Shown here one piece after another: positions 35,148 through 47,706 of a stretch of 64,000 nucleotides of DNA. Location: assembly GCF_001661075.1 (NCBI RefSeq), contig NZ_CP014870.1:5399703-5463702 (forward strand), given 5' to 3'. The notes beneath the pieces were generated by a model. It did no database searches, was not told where the DNA came from, and saw nothing but the letters and a program-made list of their open reading frames with translations. A program made the position numbers and the translations under genes. Source of the DNA: Pseudomonas silesiensis (GTDB taxonomy: Bacteria; Pseudomonadota; Gammaproteobacteria; Pseudomonadales; Pseudomonadaceae). How positions within the stretch are numbered: the stretch's first letter is position 1; each line of letters opens with the position of its first letter.

Positions 35148-37676
35148 TCAGTTCTCCAGAACCAGTGAAGTATCGACCGTTGCCTCGTGGTACAACCGCA
35201 GCGCCTCGCGCACCTGCTGGGCGCTCTCCAGGCCCAGCACCTGCTGGGCGATGGCCTGGCAGTCCACCAGGTCCACTTCGCGAACCGCGGCCTTGATCGC
35301 CGGAATCAACGGCACGCTCACCGACAGTTCGTCCACCCCAAGGCCCAGCAACAACGGCACCGCCAGTGTCTCGGAAGCCATGGCCCCACACACGCCGACC
35401 CATTTGCCGTGGGCATGGGCGGCCTTGACGGTGCTGGCGATCAGGCGCAGCACCGACGGATGGAAGCTATCGGCCTGAGCGGCCAGCCGTGGGTGATCGC
35501 GGTCCATGGCCAGCGTGTATTGGGTCAGATCGTTGGTACCGATCGAGAAGAAATCCACCTCCGGCGCAAACAGGTCGGCCATCAGCGCCGCAGCCGGTAC
35601 CTCGATCATGATCCCCAGCTTCGGCAGTTCAGCGAGCCCCAATGCCATCGCCTCTTCCTCAAGCAGCTGCCGGGCCAGTCGCAGCTCCGACAGCTGCGTG
35701 ACCATCGGCAGCATGATGTGCAGTTGCGCCAGCCCTGCGCAGGCAAGGATGGCCTTGAACTGATCGCGCAACAGTTGCGGACGCTCCAGACACAAGCGAA
35801 TGCCACGCATGCCGAGGAACGGGTTGGTTTCGGCGTCCATCGGTACGTAGGCCAGAGGTTTGTCGCCGCCAACATCCAGGGTGCGCACTACCAGGCTGCG
35901 AGTGGGTCCCAGGGCACGCGCGATGGCGCTGTAGGTGGAGGCCTGTTCTTCATGGCTCGGCGCGTGGTTGCGATCCAGATACAGAAACTCCGAACGCAAC
36001 AGACCGACGCCCTCGCCGCCCAGGGACATGGCCTGCTCGGCCTCGCCCAGCGAGGCGATGTTGGCCGTGACTTCGACGTGATGACCATCTCGGGTGCAGG
36101 CGGCCAGCGTTGCGTGCGCCAGGACATGCTGATGGCGTTGCTCCTGGCGCTGGCGATCGACCCGCAGTTGCTCGATGGCGGCCAGTTCCGGGTCCAGGTG
36201 CAGTTCGCCCTTGTCGGCGTCGAGCAACACCAGGCTGCCGTTCCTCAGCGAGAGTACCTGGATGGGCAAGCCGCAGATCGCCGGCAAACCGGCAGCCCGT
36301 GCCAGAATCGCGACGTGACTGGTGGCACCACCACCGACCGTGGCAAAACCCAGGACCTTGCGGGTATCGAGCCCGGCGGTCTGGGATGGCGTCAGTTGAT
36401 CGGCGATCAGAATCGCCCCTTCGGGCAGCTCGATCGCTTGATCCTGCACGCCAAGGATCAGCTTCAGCACCCGCTGGCCGACATCCGCCAGGTCCGCCGC
36501 CCGCTCGGCCAGCAACGCACTGCCCAGACCTTTGAACAAGGCTGCCGTCGCCTCGGTCGCGGCGCGCCAGGCAAACGCCGCGCTCTTGCCTTCGCTGATC
36601 AGCACATTGGCCTGATCCAGCAGGCTCGGGTCTTCGAGCAATTCCTGATGGGCCTTGAAGATCTCTACCTGGGCATCCCCGGTAGCCTTGTCACGCAAAA
36701 GCTGCAAAGCCAGATCCGCTTGGGCCAAGGCACGCGAGAGTTGCTCGCGCTCAACCTGCGCCCCTCTGCCGGGCTCGCTCACCTCAAGCCGCTGTTCAGC
36801 GATCTGCACCACCTGACCAAAGGCCGACCCCGGTGACGCACACACGCCGCGCAACACCTTCGAGGATGAAGGCTCCAGCGCCTCGACTTGCGCCGACACC
36901 GACACTGTTTCCCCACAGCCAGAGGTCAGCAATTTCTCCAGCGTATCGATCGCCTTTTCAGCATCCTGGCCCGCCGCGCTGACTTGCACGGTGTCGCCAA
37001 AAGCCGTCTGCAACGCCATGATTGCCACCAGGGATTTGGCGTTGGCGCTCTCCTGCTGTTTATGCAGATAAATGCTCGCCGAAAAACCTTTGGCAGCCTG
37101 GGCGAACACTGCGGCGGGACGGGCATGCAAGCCATTTGGATTGGCCAGCGTCACGGTCCTGGAGAACAGCGCCTCGCCCTCTTCCGGTGCCGGCTCATCG
37201 GCTATCTGCTCGACGCAATGCAAGCTCAGCAGCGGCTGGCCCCCGTCCACCATGCCGGTTTCAGGCGATAACCACGCAAAGGGCTCACCGCTGACCACCA
37301 GCATCAAGGTCAACAGACTACGGGCGTGCAAGGCGATGTAATCGGCATCGAATTCGATCAGCGCCTGCCCTGCCTCAACCCGCTGGCCTTCCTCCACCAA
37401 CCGGGTAAAACCCTTGCCGGCCAGGTTCACCGTGTCGAGCCCGATGTGCATCAACACCTGCACGCCATTGTCGTCGGTGATGCTGATGGCATGCCCACTG
37501 GCCTGGACATTGCTGATCACCCCGGCCAGCGGCGCACTAAGGGTTTGCGAGGTTGGGTCGATGCACAGGCCGTCGCCGATCACCCGGGTCGAGAATACCG
37601 GGTCCGGTACCTGATCCAGTGGCATCAGCACGCCGGACAAAGGTGCCAGCAGTTGTAATAGTTGGGGTGTAGCCAT
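35148..37676 (-). CDS. Fused PTS protein IIA(Glc)-HPr-enzyme I
   Basis: 842 residues from ATG 37676. Three phosphocarrier domains are fused. IIA(Glc) comes first, with active His77 in VLMHIGLDTV. HPr has His184 in NPNGLHARPA. Enzyme I has His454 in GGGATSHVAILAR and the later PEP-binding region IGTNDLTQYTLAMDR. It passes phosphate from PEP to the IIB domain of TreP, so the whole soluble relay for trehalose is in one protein. An in-frame extension to 37742 overlaps the porin gene and is not supported. Confidence 0.92.
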   Translation of the reverse strand: MATPQLLQLLAPLSGVLMPLDQVPDPVFSTRVIGDGLCIDPTSQTLSAPLAGVISNVQASGHAISITDDNGVQVLMHIGLDTVNLAGKGFTRLVEEGQRVEAGQALIEFDADYIALHARSLLTLMLVVSGEPFAWLSPETGMVDGGQPLLSLHCVEQIADEPAPEEGEALFSRTVTLANPNGLHARPAAVFAQAAKGFSASIYLHKQQESANAKSLVAIMALQTAFGDTVQVSAAGQDAEKAIDTLEKLLTSGCGETVSVSAQVEALEPSSSKVLRGVCASPGSAFGQVVQIAEQRLEVSEPGRGAQVEREQLSRALAQADLALQLLRDKATGDAQVEIFKAHQELLEDPSLLDQANVLISEGKSAAFAWRAATEATAALFKGLGSALLAERAADLADVGQRVLKLILGVQDQAIELPEGAILIADQLTPSQTAGLDTRKVLGFATVGGGATSHVAILARAAGLPAICGLPIQVLSLRNGSLVLLDADKGELHLDPELAAIEQLRVDRQRQEQRHQHVLAHATLAACTRDGHHVEVTANIASLGEAEQAMSLGGEGVGLLRSEFLYLDRNHAPSHEEQASTYSAIARALGPTRSLVVRTLDVGGDKPLAYVPMDAETNPFLGMRGIRLCLERPQLLRDQFKAILACAGLAQLHIMLPMVTQLSELRLARQLLEEEAMALGLAELPKLGIMIEVPAAALMADLFAPEVDFFSIGTNDLTQYTLAMDRDHPRLAAQADSFHPSVLRLIASTVKAAHAHGKWVGVCGAMASETLAVPLLLGLGVDELSVSVPLIPAIKAAVREVDLVDCQAIAQQVLGLESAQQVREALRLYHEATVDTSLVLEN

Positions 37677-37732
37677 GACGTCACCTGCTGTTTGTTCTTT
37701 ATAAAAGACTGGCGGTTGCGGGTAGGCGGCCT

Positions 37733-39052
<1,320 letters not shown>

Positions 39053-39063
39053 TTAGCGGTCGG

Positions 39064-40710
39064 TCAGTCGGTCAGGTGTAAAACCAGCGACTCATAAGGC
39101 CGCAAAGAGACCTGCCGGTTTCGCGGCGGACAGTCCGGGTAGTTGCTGATGACCAGACGCTGGGCCATCGCCTCGCTGATCACTTCATCCGGCAGCAGGA
39201 CTTCGCAGGACGTGCCGTAGAAGTTGTTCAGCACCAGTAAACGCTCGCCCTGGCCTTCACGCAGATACACCCAAAGTTGCGGATGTTCCGGTAACAATTG
39301 CCGGTAGATGCCATCGGATATCAGCGCTTCGGTGCGACGCAAGGCGATCAGCCGACGGTAGTGATGCAGCACGGAATCGGGGTCATCGAGTTGGCTGGCG
39401 ACGTTGATCTGTGCCGAGTTGGCCGGCACGCCGATCCAGGGCTCGGCCGCACTGAAGCCTGCGTTCGGCTCGGCGTTCCAGTGCATCGGCGTACGGCCGT
39501 TGTCCCGGGACTTCTGCATGATCGCCGCCATGTTGTCGGCGTCACTGGCACCCGCCTCACGCTTGAGCCGGAAGATATTCAGCGTCTCGACATCACGGTA
39601 CTGATCGATGTGATCGAAGCCCGGATTGGTCATGCCCAGCTCTTCGCCCTGGTACACGAATGGCGTGCCCTGGAGGAAATGCAGCGCGGTGCCGAGCATC
39701 TTCGCCGACATCACCCGATATTCGCCGTCATGGCCAAAACGCGAGACCACCCGTGGCTGGTCGTGGTTACACCAGAACAGCGCATTCCAGCCACCGCCGG
39801 CCTGCATGCCGGTCTGCCAGTCAGAGAGGATGCGCTTGAGTTCGAGGAAGTCGTAGTCGGCGCGAATCCACTTCTGCAGGTTCGGGTAATCGACCTTCAG
39901 GTGATGAAAGTTGAAGGTCATCGACAGTTCTTTCGACTCCGGCCGCGAGTAACGAATGCAGTGTTCCAGGCTGGTGGACGACATCTCGCCGACGTTGATC
40001 AGGTCATGGCCCTCGAACACTTCGCGGTGCATTTGCTGCAGGTATTCATGGACGTTCGGGCCGTCGGTATAGAAGCGTCGACCATCGCTGTCGTCGTCGG
40101 GGAAGTCCGCCGGTTTCGAGATCAGGTTGATCACGTCCAGGCGGAATCCGCCGACGCCCTTGTCCCGCCAGAAACGCATCATCTTGAAGACTTCGGCGCG
40201 CACCTGGGGGTTGTCCCAGTTCAGGTCGGCCTGGGTGTGATCGAATAGGTGCAGGAAGTACTGACCGGTCTGGGCCTCGTACTCCCAGGCCGAACCGCCG
40301 AACTTGGATTCCCAGTTGTTCGGCTGGTCGCGCCAGATATAGAAGTCACGGTACGGGTTGTCGAGGCTGCTGCGGGCCTGCTGGAACCAGCTGTGTTCGA
40401 TGGAGGTGTGGTTGACCACGATATCGAGCATCAGCTTGATCCCGCGCTTGCCGGCCTCGGCGATCAGCAACTCGCAGTCGGCCATGGTCCCGTAGCTCGG
40501 ATCGATGGCGTAGTAATCACTGATGTCGTAACCGTTGTCGCGCTGGGGCGAACGCAGGAACGGGGTGATCCACAGGCAATCGACGCCCAGCCAGCGCAGG
40601 TAGTCGAGCTTGGCCACGACACCGAGCAAATCACCCGTGGGGTTGCCGGCGTGGCTGTGGAAGCTTTTCGGGTAGATCTGGTAGATCACCGAACGTTGCC
40701 AGTCTTGCAT
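39064..40710 (-). CDS. treC: Trehalose-6-phosphate hydrolase (GH13)
   Basis: 548 residues. GH13 features are clear: VIYQIYPKSF at the start, LDIVVNHTS, the nucleophile Asp in GFRLDVINL, the acid Glu in NVGEMSS, and Asp in CNHDQPR. It splits trehalose 6-phosphate, made during PTS uptake, into glucose and glucose 6-phosphate in the cytoplasm. It follows treP in the same direction, separated by a REP element. Confidence 0.92.
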   Translation of the reverse strand: MQDWQRSVIYQIYPKSFHSHAGNPTGDLLGVVAKLDYLRWLGVDCLWITPFLRSPQRDNGYDISDYYAIDPSYGTMADCELLIAEAGKRGIKLMLDIVVNHTSIEHSWFQQARSSLDNPYRDFYIWRDQPNNWESKFGGSAWEYEAQTGQYFLHLFDHTQADLNWDNPQVRAEVFKMMRFWRDKGVGGFRLDVINLISKPADFPDDDSDGRRFYTDGPNVHEYLQQMHREVFEGHDLINVGEMSSTSLEHCIRYSRPESKELSMTFNFHHLKVDYPNLQKWIRADYDFLELKRILSDWQTGMQAGGGWNALFWCNHDQPRVVSRFGHDGEYRVMSAKMLGTALHFLQGTPFVYQGEELGMTNPGFDHIDQYRDVETLNIFRLKREAGASDADNMAAIMQKSRDNGRTPMHWNAEPNAGFSAAEPWIGVPANSAQINVASQLDDPDSVLHHYRRLIALRRTEALISDGIYRQLLPEHPQLWVYLREGQGERLLVLNNFYGTSCEVLLPDEVISEAMAQRLVISNYPDCPPRNRQVSLRPYESLVLHLTD

Positions 40711-40755
40711 GGGGCTATTCCTTCAGTAAGTTTTGTATCGGCCTTGGGGCCTCTT

Positions 40756-40832
40756 CGCGAGCAGGCTCGCTCCCACAGGTGATCGCATTCCCATGTGGGA
40801 GCGAGCTTGCTCCGGGCGGCGATCCGACGATT
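40756..40832. repeat. Two half-REP elements between treP and treC
   Basis: GCGAGCAGGCTCGCTCCCACAG and TGTGGGAGCGAGCTTGCTCC face outward, with 15 bases between them. Readthrough past this pair is required if treP and treC share a promoter. Confidence 0.75.
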
Positions 40833-40840
40833 GCGATCTA

Positions 40841-42283
40841 TCAGGCGACGCGATAGCCAGGTCGGACAATCTTCATGCTCAACCCACAGGTCAAAACAAA
40901 CGGTACGACCATGGCAATCACCATCCCGATCACGAACACCGGAATGAACTGCGGAATGATCGAGATGAAACCCGGTAACCCGCCAACGCCGATCGCCGAG
41001 GCCTGGACCTTGTTCAGCGACAGGAAGATGCTTCCCAGGGCCGAGCCGATCAGCGCGGCATAAAACGGGAACTTGTAGCGCAGGTTGACCCCGAACATGG
41101 CCGGTTCGGTAATGCCGAAGTAAGCGGAAATCGCCGAGGTCGAGGCCATGCTCTTGTCCCGCACATTACGGGTCATGTAGAACACCGCCAGTGCCGCGCT
41201 GCCCTGGGCGAGGTTGGACATGACGATCATCGGCCAGATGAACGTGCCGCCCTGGGTGGAGATCAGCTGCAAGTCGACCGCGAGAAACATGTGATGCATG
41301 CCGGTGATCACCAGCGGCGCATAGAGCAGACCGAAGATCGCGCCACCAACCATCGGCGCCAGGTCGAACAGCATGACCACCCCTTCGGTGATGAGGATGC
41401 CCAGGTGTCGCGTCACCGGGCCGATAACAGCCAGCGCCAGCACACCGGTGACGACGATGGTGGTGATCGGCACCACCAGCAATTGCACCGCGTTCGGCAC
41501 CCGCGCCCGCAGCCATTTCTCGATGACGCTCATGACGTAGGCGGCCAGCAGGATCGGCAGGATCTGCCCCTGATAGCCGACCTTCTCGATCTGGAACAAT
41601 CCGAGGATGTCGAAGTACGGCAGGCTCTGCCCTTCCAGCCCGGCCACCGCCTTGCCGTAGTTCCAGGCGTTGAGCAGGTCTGGATGCACCAGCATCAGGC
41701 CGAGCACGATGCCGAGGATTTCGCTGCCGCCAAACCGCTTCGCCGCCGACCAGCCCACCAGCGCCGGCAGGAACACGAACGAGGTGTTGGCCATCAGGTT
41801 GATCAGGCTCCATAGCCCGTCAAGTTTCGGGTAGGCGTCCAGCAGGGTCTGACCCTCGATGAACATGCCCCTGGCGCCGATCAGGTTGTTGATGCCCATC
41901 AGCAGGCCGGCAATGATCAGCGCCGGCAGGATCGGCATGAACACATCGGAAAACACCCGAACCAACCGTTGCATGGCGTTGATCTTGTCGGCGCTTTTCT
42001 GTTTGACGTCGGCGATGGTCGAGGCTGCGAGACCAGTTTGACGGCGCAATTCGGCGTAGACCTTTTCCACCTCGCCGGGACCGATGACCACCTGGAACAG
42101 CCCCCCGGTAAAGAACGACCCCTTGACCAGGTCAATCCGGTTCAGCGTGGCGCTGTTGACCAGGCTCGGGTCCTTGAGGGCCAGGCGCAGCCGTGTGACA
42201 CAGTGCGCGGCCTGCTCGAGGTTGTCGCTGCCACCGAGGCTGTGCAGCAGCTCGGTGACGATGTTCGGATAGTCGTGGCTCAT
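40841..42283 (-). CDS. treP: Trehalose-specific PTS permease IIBC
   Basis: 480 residues from ATG 42283, with GGAAGA upstream. The IIB domain carries phospho-Cys28 in AAHCVTRLRLALKD. The IIC domain follows with about ten membrane segments, including IAGLLMGINNLIGA and GMHHMFLAVDLQLI. It imports trehalose as trehalose 6-phosphate. The IIA domain is absent and is supplied by the fused protein at 35148. Two TreR operators precede the gene. Confidence 0.93.
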   Translation of the reverse strand: MSHDYPNIVTELLHSLGGSDNLEQAAHCVTRLRLALKDPSLVNSATLNRIDLVKGSFFTGGLFQVVIGPGEVEKVYAELRRQTGLAASTIADVKQKSADKINAMQRLVRVFSDVFMPILPALIIAGLLMGINNLIGARGMFIEGQTLLDAYPKLDGLWSLINLMANTSFVFLPALVGWSAAKRFGGSEILGIVLGLMLVHPDLLNAWNYGKAVAGLEGQSLPYFDILGLFQIEKVGYQGQILPILLAAYVMSVIEKWLRARVPNAVQLLVVPITTIVVTGVLALAVIGPVTRHLGILITEGVVMLFDLAPMVGGAIFGLLYAPLVITGMHHMFLAVDLQLISTQGGTFIWPMIVMSNLAQGSAALAVFYMTRNVRDKSMASTSAISAYFGITEPAMFGVNLRYKFPFYAALIGSALGSIFLSLNKVQASAIGVGGLPGFISIIPQFIPVFVIGMVIAMVVPFVLTCGLSMKIVRPGYRVA

Positions 42284-42337
42284 GCTTGATCTTCCGCTGT
42301 AGTTTTTTGTTATTGGCAGCACGCCGAGATGAAAAGT

Positions 42338-42353
42338 ACTCGTCTGTACGAGT
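42338..42353. promoter_or_regulatory. TreR operator 1
   Basis: ACTCGTCTGTACGAGT has six-base complementary arms (ACTCGT/ACGAGT). It is the reverse complement of operator 2, 10 bases away. A GntR-family repressor gene is adjacent, so TreR is the likely ligand. Confidence 0.8.
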
Positions 42354-42363
42354 TAAAGCAACA

Positions 42364-42379
42364 ACTCGTACAGACGAGT
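42364..42379. promoter_or_regulatory. TreR operator 2
   Basis: ACTCGTACAGACGAGT repeats operator 1 in opposite orientation. Centre-to-centre spacing is 26 bases, about two and a half helical turns. Both lie between treP and treR and could control both. Confidence 0.8.
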
Positions 42380-42522
42380 TTCAATTTGTTTAAAATCCCC
42401 CAAGCCTACAGACCATGAAATTTCCTACGCCCGAAAGGGATGAAATCCAAACCCGCATGGACAATTCCCTACCCTACCCTTAAGGTTCAAACCCTTGAGC
42501 ATTGCGGCACAGAGCCATCCCC

Positions 42523-43227
42523 ATGAGTAAATACAACCAGATCTACAGCGATCTGCTTGCCAGTATCACCACCGAACGCCTGGAACGCGGCGCCCGCTTG
42601 CCTTCCGAAACCGAATTGATGGACAGCTACCAGGCCAGTCGCGGCACCGTGCGCAAGGCCATCGAACAACTTCAGGAGCGCGGTTTCGCCCAGAAGGTCC
42701 ACGGCAAAGGCACCTTCGTGCTGTCGACCAACCCGATCGAATTTCAGCTCGGGGGCATCGTCAGCTTCCAGGAGACCTACCCGCGGCTGGGCAACGACGT
42801 CAGTACCGAGGTGGTGGAATTCACGCAGTTCCCTCTTGAAGGTACTCTGCTGGAACACATCCAGGCTGAAGAAGGCAGCCTGATCACCCGGATCAAACGC
42901 GTGCGGCGGATCGACGGCAAACGGGTGATCCTCGACATCAACCATTTCGTCAGCGACGTGATCCCCGGCCTGTCCCGCGACATCGCCGAGCACTCGATCT
43001 ACGCCTTCATCGAGCAGACCCTGCAACTGCAAATCGCCTATGCCCAGCGCACCATCGAAGCGGTGCCGCGGAGCAAGGATGACCAGCAACACCTGGACCT
43101 GGATGGCCAGAGTCATGTGATCGTGGTCAGCAACCAGACGTTTTTGCAGGATGGCAGGCAGTTCGAGTACACCGAATCGCGGCATACCCTGGACAAGTTC
43201 TACTTTTCGGATGTGGCACGGCGCTGA
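42523..43227 (+). CDS. treR: Trehalose operon repressor, GntR family
   Basis: 234 residues from ATG 42523. The N-terminal winged helix (about 3-68) shows ARLPSETELMDSYQASRGTVRKAIEQL, and the C-terminal UTRA effector domain ends SRHTLDKFYFSD. It is divergent from treP and sits beside two matched palindromes. Trehalose 6-phosphate is the usual inducer of this subfamily. A TTG or GTG further upstream is not needed. Confidence 0.92.
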   Translation: MSKYNQIYSDLLASITTERLERGARLPSETELMDSYQASRGTVRKAIEQLQERGFAQKVHGKGTFVLSTNPIEFQLGGIVSFQETYPRLGNDVSTEVVEFTQFPLEGTLLEHIQAEEGSLITRIKRVRRIDGKRVILDINHFVSDVIPGLSRDIAEHSIYAFIEQTLQLQIAYAQRTIEAVPRSKDDQQHLDLDGQSHVIVVSNQTFLQDGRQFEYTESRHTLDKFYFSDVARR

Positions 43228-43237
43228 GAGGGTGACC

Positions 43238-43756
43238 TCAAACCAGGGCCTGCCACTCGGCGCCCAGGGCGACGACCCGGCGCGATTCCTTGACGAGATT
43301 GACGCTTTGCGCGATACGGGCGACCTCGATGACCGGTTGCTCAAGGTTGTAGCCGCCCTTGGCATCCAGCCAGCTCAGTACCTCAGCCAGGTGCCAGACC
43401 GAGGCCTTGCCCTCATGCACGGCCAACGGGAAGCTGCTGCCGTGAGTGAGCATCAGTTTGCGCATGTTCTGTCGCGAAACGCCGACGATGTCGGCAATGT
43501 CCGTCAGACCGACGAAGTCCGGCGCTACCTCCACCAGACGCGCGTCAGGAATGATGCGCTTGATGTCCATCAGCGCGCTCAACAGCGCCGCCTCGGCAGT
43601 CGCGGCCTCGCGGGTAAACTCCAACGCCAGTCGGCCGGGTAAACCGACACCGACCAACGCGTCATCGCATCCTTCGGTGTATAGGCGTTCGACCAATACG
43701 TCAGGATCGCTATCGCCCTGGGCGAGTTGATATTTGAGGGTGAAAATGTAGTCCAT
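43238..43756 (-). CDS. Helix-turn-helix protein, putative antitoxin partner
   Basis: 172 residues from ATG 43756, with AAGGAG 8 bases upstream. The N-terminal half (MDYIFTLKYQLAQGD...RLALEFTREA) looks like a small alpha/beta domain. The second half has a helix-turn-helix, LTDIADIVGVSRQNMRKLM (about 92-110), followed by a wing-like VHEGKASVWHLAEVLSWL. It begins 4 bases after the stop of a HicA-like gene. The gene order and the DNA-binding domain suggest an antitoxin that represses its own operon. No activity is proven. Confidence 0.7.
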   Translation of the reverse strand: MDYIFTLKYQLAQGDSDPDVLVERLYTEGCDDALVGVGLPGRLALEFTREAATAEAALLSALMDIKRIIPDARLVEVAPDFVGLTDIADIVGVSRQNMRKLMLTHGSSFPLAVHEGKASVWHLAEVLSWLDAKGGYNLEQPVIEVARIAQSVNLVKESRRVVALGAEWQALV

Positions 43757-43760
43757 TGAA

Positions 43761-44039
43761 TTACTCCTTGAGCCGAGGTGCCGACTTCCCGTCAATCACC
43801 TGCTGCGTCGTACAGTTATCGACCACTCGCCGTAGTGCCCTCGCGTGGTTGAAAGGATTCCTCGGCGTGCTGCACACACTGGTGATACAGAATTCGCCAC
43901 AGCGACAAAGGTCATGCCTGAAAGGGCAGTAGATCTTTCCCCAGGCGTGACTGCCGCCAACTTCTATCCGCCAGCCTCGTTCTTCGGCGTGACGCAGGGC
44001 CATTTCGATTTCTTTTTTCGGGTGAGATGCACGAGCCAT
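43761..44039 (-). CDS. HicA-like small protein, putative toxin
   Basis: 92 residues from ATG 44039, with GGAGG 7 bases upstream. It begins MARASHPKKEIEMALRHAEE and has GWRIEVGGSHAWGKIYCP, close to the GSH catalytic loop of HicA mRNA interferases. Unlike typical HicA it has an added Cys-rich stretch (CPFRHDLCRCGEFCITSVC), which might bind metal. It is encoded immediately before the helix-turn-helix protein. Confidence 0.65.
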   Translation of the reverse strand: MARASHPKKEIEMALRHAEERGWRIEVGGSHAWGKIYCPFRHDLCRCGEFCITSVCSTPRNPFNHARALRRVVDNCTTQQVIDGKSAPRLKE

Positions 44040-44275
44040 CCATAGCCTCCAGTCTCCGCAGTATTTCAATGGTTGTCAACTGACAACCTTGAACAAAAAA
44101 TCCACCTGCCTTCCTCGGACGGCAACGGCAGTCCGGACAGGCCAGGAAGATTGTCCCGAAGAGAGTACAGACGAGGCTGCGAATAGGGATGACGCATGTC
44201 TTTCAGGGCATTGCCAAGGTATTTTCTGCTTACACATAACCGAGTCTAGTGCCTGATTTTTGCCTGACCGACAAA

Positions 44276-44305
44276 ACAAAACCCCGGCCTGAGCCGGGGT
44301 TTTGT
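44276..44305 (-). terminator. Rho-independent terminator after guaA
   Basis: Perfect 13-base arms (ACAAAACCCCGGC and its complement) enclose a CTGA loop; the minus-strand transcript ends in TTTTGTTTTG. The rest of the gap 44040-44346 shows no gene; it would hold the promoter of the HicA-like pair. Confidence 0.9.
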
Positions 44306-44346
44306 GTGTCGGTTAACGACCTGTTTGCCAGGGCGTCAGCGCGGGA

Positions 44347-45924
44347 TCACTCCCACTCAATGGTCGCTGGCGGCTTGCTCGACACGTCATAAGTGACGCG
44401 GGAGATGCCTTCGATTTCATTGATGATCCGGCCGGAAACAGTTTCCAGCAGTTCGTAAGGCAGGTGTGCCCAACGCGCGGTCATGAAGTCGATGGTTTCC
44501 ACGGCACGCAGGGCCACGACCCAGGCGTAACGACGGCCGTCGCCGACCACGCCAACCGATTTCACCGGCTGGAACACCACGAAGGCCTGGCTGACCTTGT
44601 GGTACCAGTCGGCCTTGCGCAGTTCTTCGATGAAGATGTGGTCGGCGCGACGCAACAGGTCGGCGTATTCCTTTTTCACTTCACCGAGGATCCGCACGCC
44701 CAAGCCCGGGCCTGGGAACGGGTGACGGTAGACCATGTCGTACGGCAGGCCGAGTTCCAGGCCCAGACGACGGACTTCGTCCTTGAACAGCTCGCGCAGG
44801 GGTTCAACCAGCTTGAGGTTCATTTCTTCCGGCAGGCCACCCACGTTGTGGTGCGACTTGATCACGTGGGCCTTGCCGCTTTTGGCGCCAGCCGACTCGA
44901 TCACGTCCGGGTAGATGGTGCCCTGGGCGAGGTACTTGATGTTGTCCAGTTTGTTGGACTGGGCATCGAACACGTCGATGAAGGTACGGCCGATGATCTT
45001 GCGCTTCTTCTCCGGGTCGGACTCGCCGGCCAGGTTGTTCAGGAACTGGTCTTCGGCGTTGGCACGGATCACCTTGACGCCCATGTTCTCGGCGAACATG
45101 GCCATCACTTGCTCGCCTTCGTGCAGTCGCAGCAGGCCGTTGTCGACAAAGACGCAGGTCAACTGGTCGCCGATGGCTTTGTGCAGCAGTGCGGCGACCA
45201 CCGAGGAGTCAACGCCACCGGACAGGCCGAGCAAGACGTTGTCGGTGCCCACTTGGGCGCGAATATTGGCGATGGCGTCTTCAGCGATCTTCGACGGCGT
45301 CCACAGCGCTTCACAGCCGCAGATATCGAGGATGAAGCGCGACAGGATGCGACCGCCCTGCTTGGTGTGGGTCACTTCCGGGTGGAACTGCACGCCGTAA
45401 TAGCCGCGGGCATCGTTGAACATGCCGGCAATCGGGCAGCTCGGGGTGCTGGCCAGGATGTGGAAGTCTTCCGGCATCTTGGTGACCTTGTCACCGTGAC
45501 TCATCCACACGTCGAGGCCGAACAGGCCGTCGGCGTCGATGTGGTCTTCGATGCCGTCGAGCAGGCGGCTCTTGCCGACCACGTCGACACGGGCGTAACC
45601 GAACTCACGCAATTCGGAACCTTCGACCTTGCCACCCAGCTGTTCAGCCATGGTCTGCATGCCGTAGCAGATACCGAAGACCGGTACGCCCAGGTCAAAC
45701 ACCGCTTGCGGGCAGCGCGGGCTGTCGGCGACGTGCACGGACTCGGGGCCGCCGGCGAGAATGACGCCTTTGGGAGCGAATTCGCGAATCGCTTCGTCAT
45801 CCATATCGAACGGATGCAGTTCGCAGTACACGCCGATTTCACGCACGCGGCGAGCGATCAGCTGGGTGTACTGGGAACCGAAGTCGAGGATCAGGATGCG
45901 GTGGGCGTGAATGTCGAGGGCCAT
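44347..45924 (-). CDS. guaA: GMP synthase (glutamine-hydrolysing)
   Basis: 525 residues. The class I glutamine amidotransferase domain has catalytic Cys in FGICYGMQ and His in VQFHPEV. The ATP-pyrophosphatase domain has [15 protein letters not shown], and the dimerisation domain ends PPATIEWE. It converts XMP to GMP. It lies 98 bases after guaB, with a hairpin in between, as in the standard guaBA operon. Confidence 0.97.
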   Translation of the reverse strand: MALDIHAHRILILDFGSQYTQLIARRVREIGVYCELHPFDMDDEAIREFAPKGVILAGGPESVHVADSPRCPQAVFDLGVPVFGICYGMQTMAEQLGGKVEGSELREFGYARVDVVGKSRLLDGIEDHIDADGLFGLDVWMSHGDKVTKMPEDFHILASTPSCPIAGMFNDARGYYGVQFHPEVTHTKQGGRILSRFILDICGCEALWTPSKIAEDAIANIRAQVGTDNVLLGLSGGVDSSVVAALLHKAIGDQLTCVFVDNGLLRLHEGEQVMAMFAENMGVKVIRANAEDQFLNNLAGESDPEKKRKIIGRTFIDVFDAQSNKLDNIKYLAQGTIYPDVIESAGAKSGKAHVIKSHHNVGGLPEEMNLKLVEPLRELFKDEVRRLGLELGLPYDMVYRHPFPGPGLGVRILGEVKKEYADLLRRADHIFIEELRKADWYHKVSQAFVVFQPVKSVGVVGDGRRYAWVVALRAVETIDFMTARWAHLPYELLETVSGRIINEIEGISRVTYDVSSKPPATIEWE

Positions 45925-45970
45925 GATTCAGTCTCGTCTAGAAATTCAGAAACAGTCGTGATTCAGAAAC

Positions 45971-46000
45971 AACTCGGGGCTGAATAGAACAGCCCCGGTT
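45971..46000 (-). other. Stem-loop in the guaB-guaA spacer
   Basis: CGGGGCTG and CAGCCCCG pair around AATAGAA. There is no strong T-run, so it is more likely an mRNA-processing or partial-termination site than a full terminator. Confidence 0.6.
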
Positions 46001-46022
46001 GCTTGATGATTTGCTTGAAGCC

Positions 46023-47570
<1,548 letters not shown>

Positions 47571-47613
47571 CTAATATCAATACGGTGATCGACGGGGATT
47601 TTGTTATACAAAT

Positions 47614-47706
47614 CCCGTAGGAGCGAGGCTTGCCCGCGAAGGCGTCATCACTGGCGCTAAAAGCTTCGCGGGCAAGTCGGATCGCCGCACCGCTCGCTCC
47701 TACGGG
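47614..47706. repeat. REP pair upstream of guaB
   Basis: CCCGTAGGAGCGAGGCTTGC at the left and CGCTCGCTCCTACGGG at the right are imperfect inverted copies. The right end touches the hexamer array starting at 47705. Both lie in the 47493-47796 gap, together with the guaB promoter region. Confidence 0.8.

Noticed and set aside
44464..45987. Long frame antisense to guaA, and similar ones antisense to leuA (52353-54155) and der (56564-58117)
   Set aside because: Each lies wholly over a well-supported core gene and has no independent evidence of coding.
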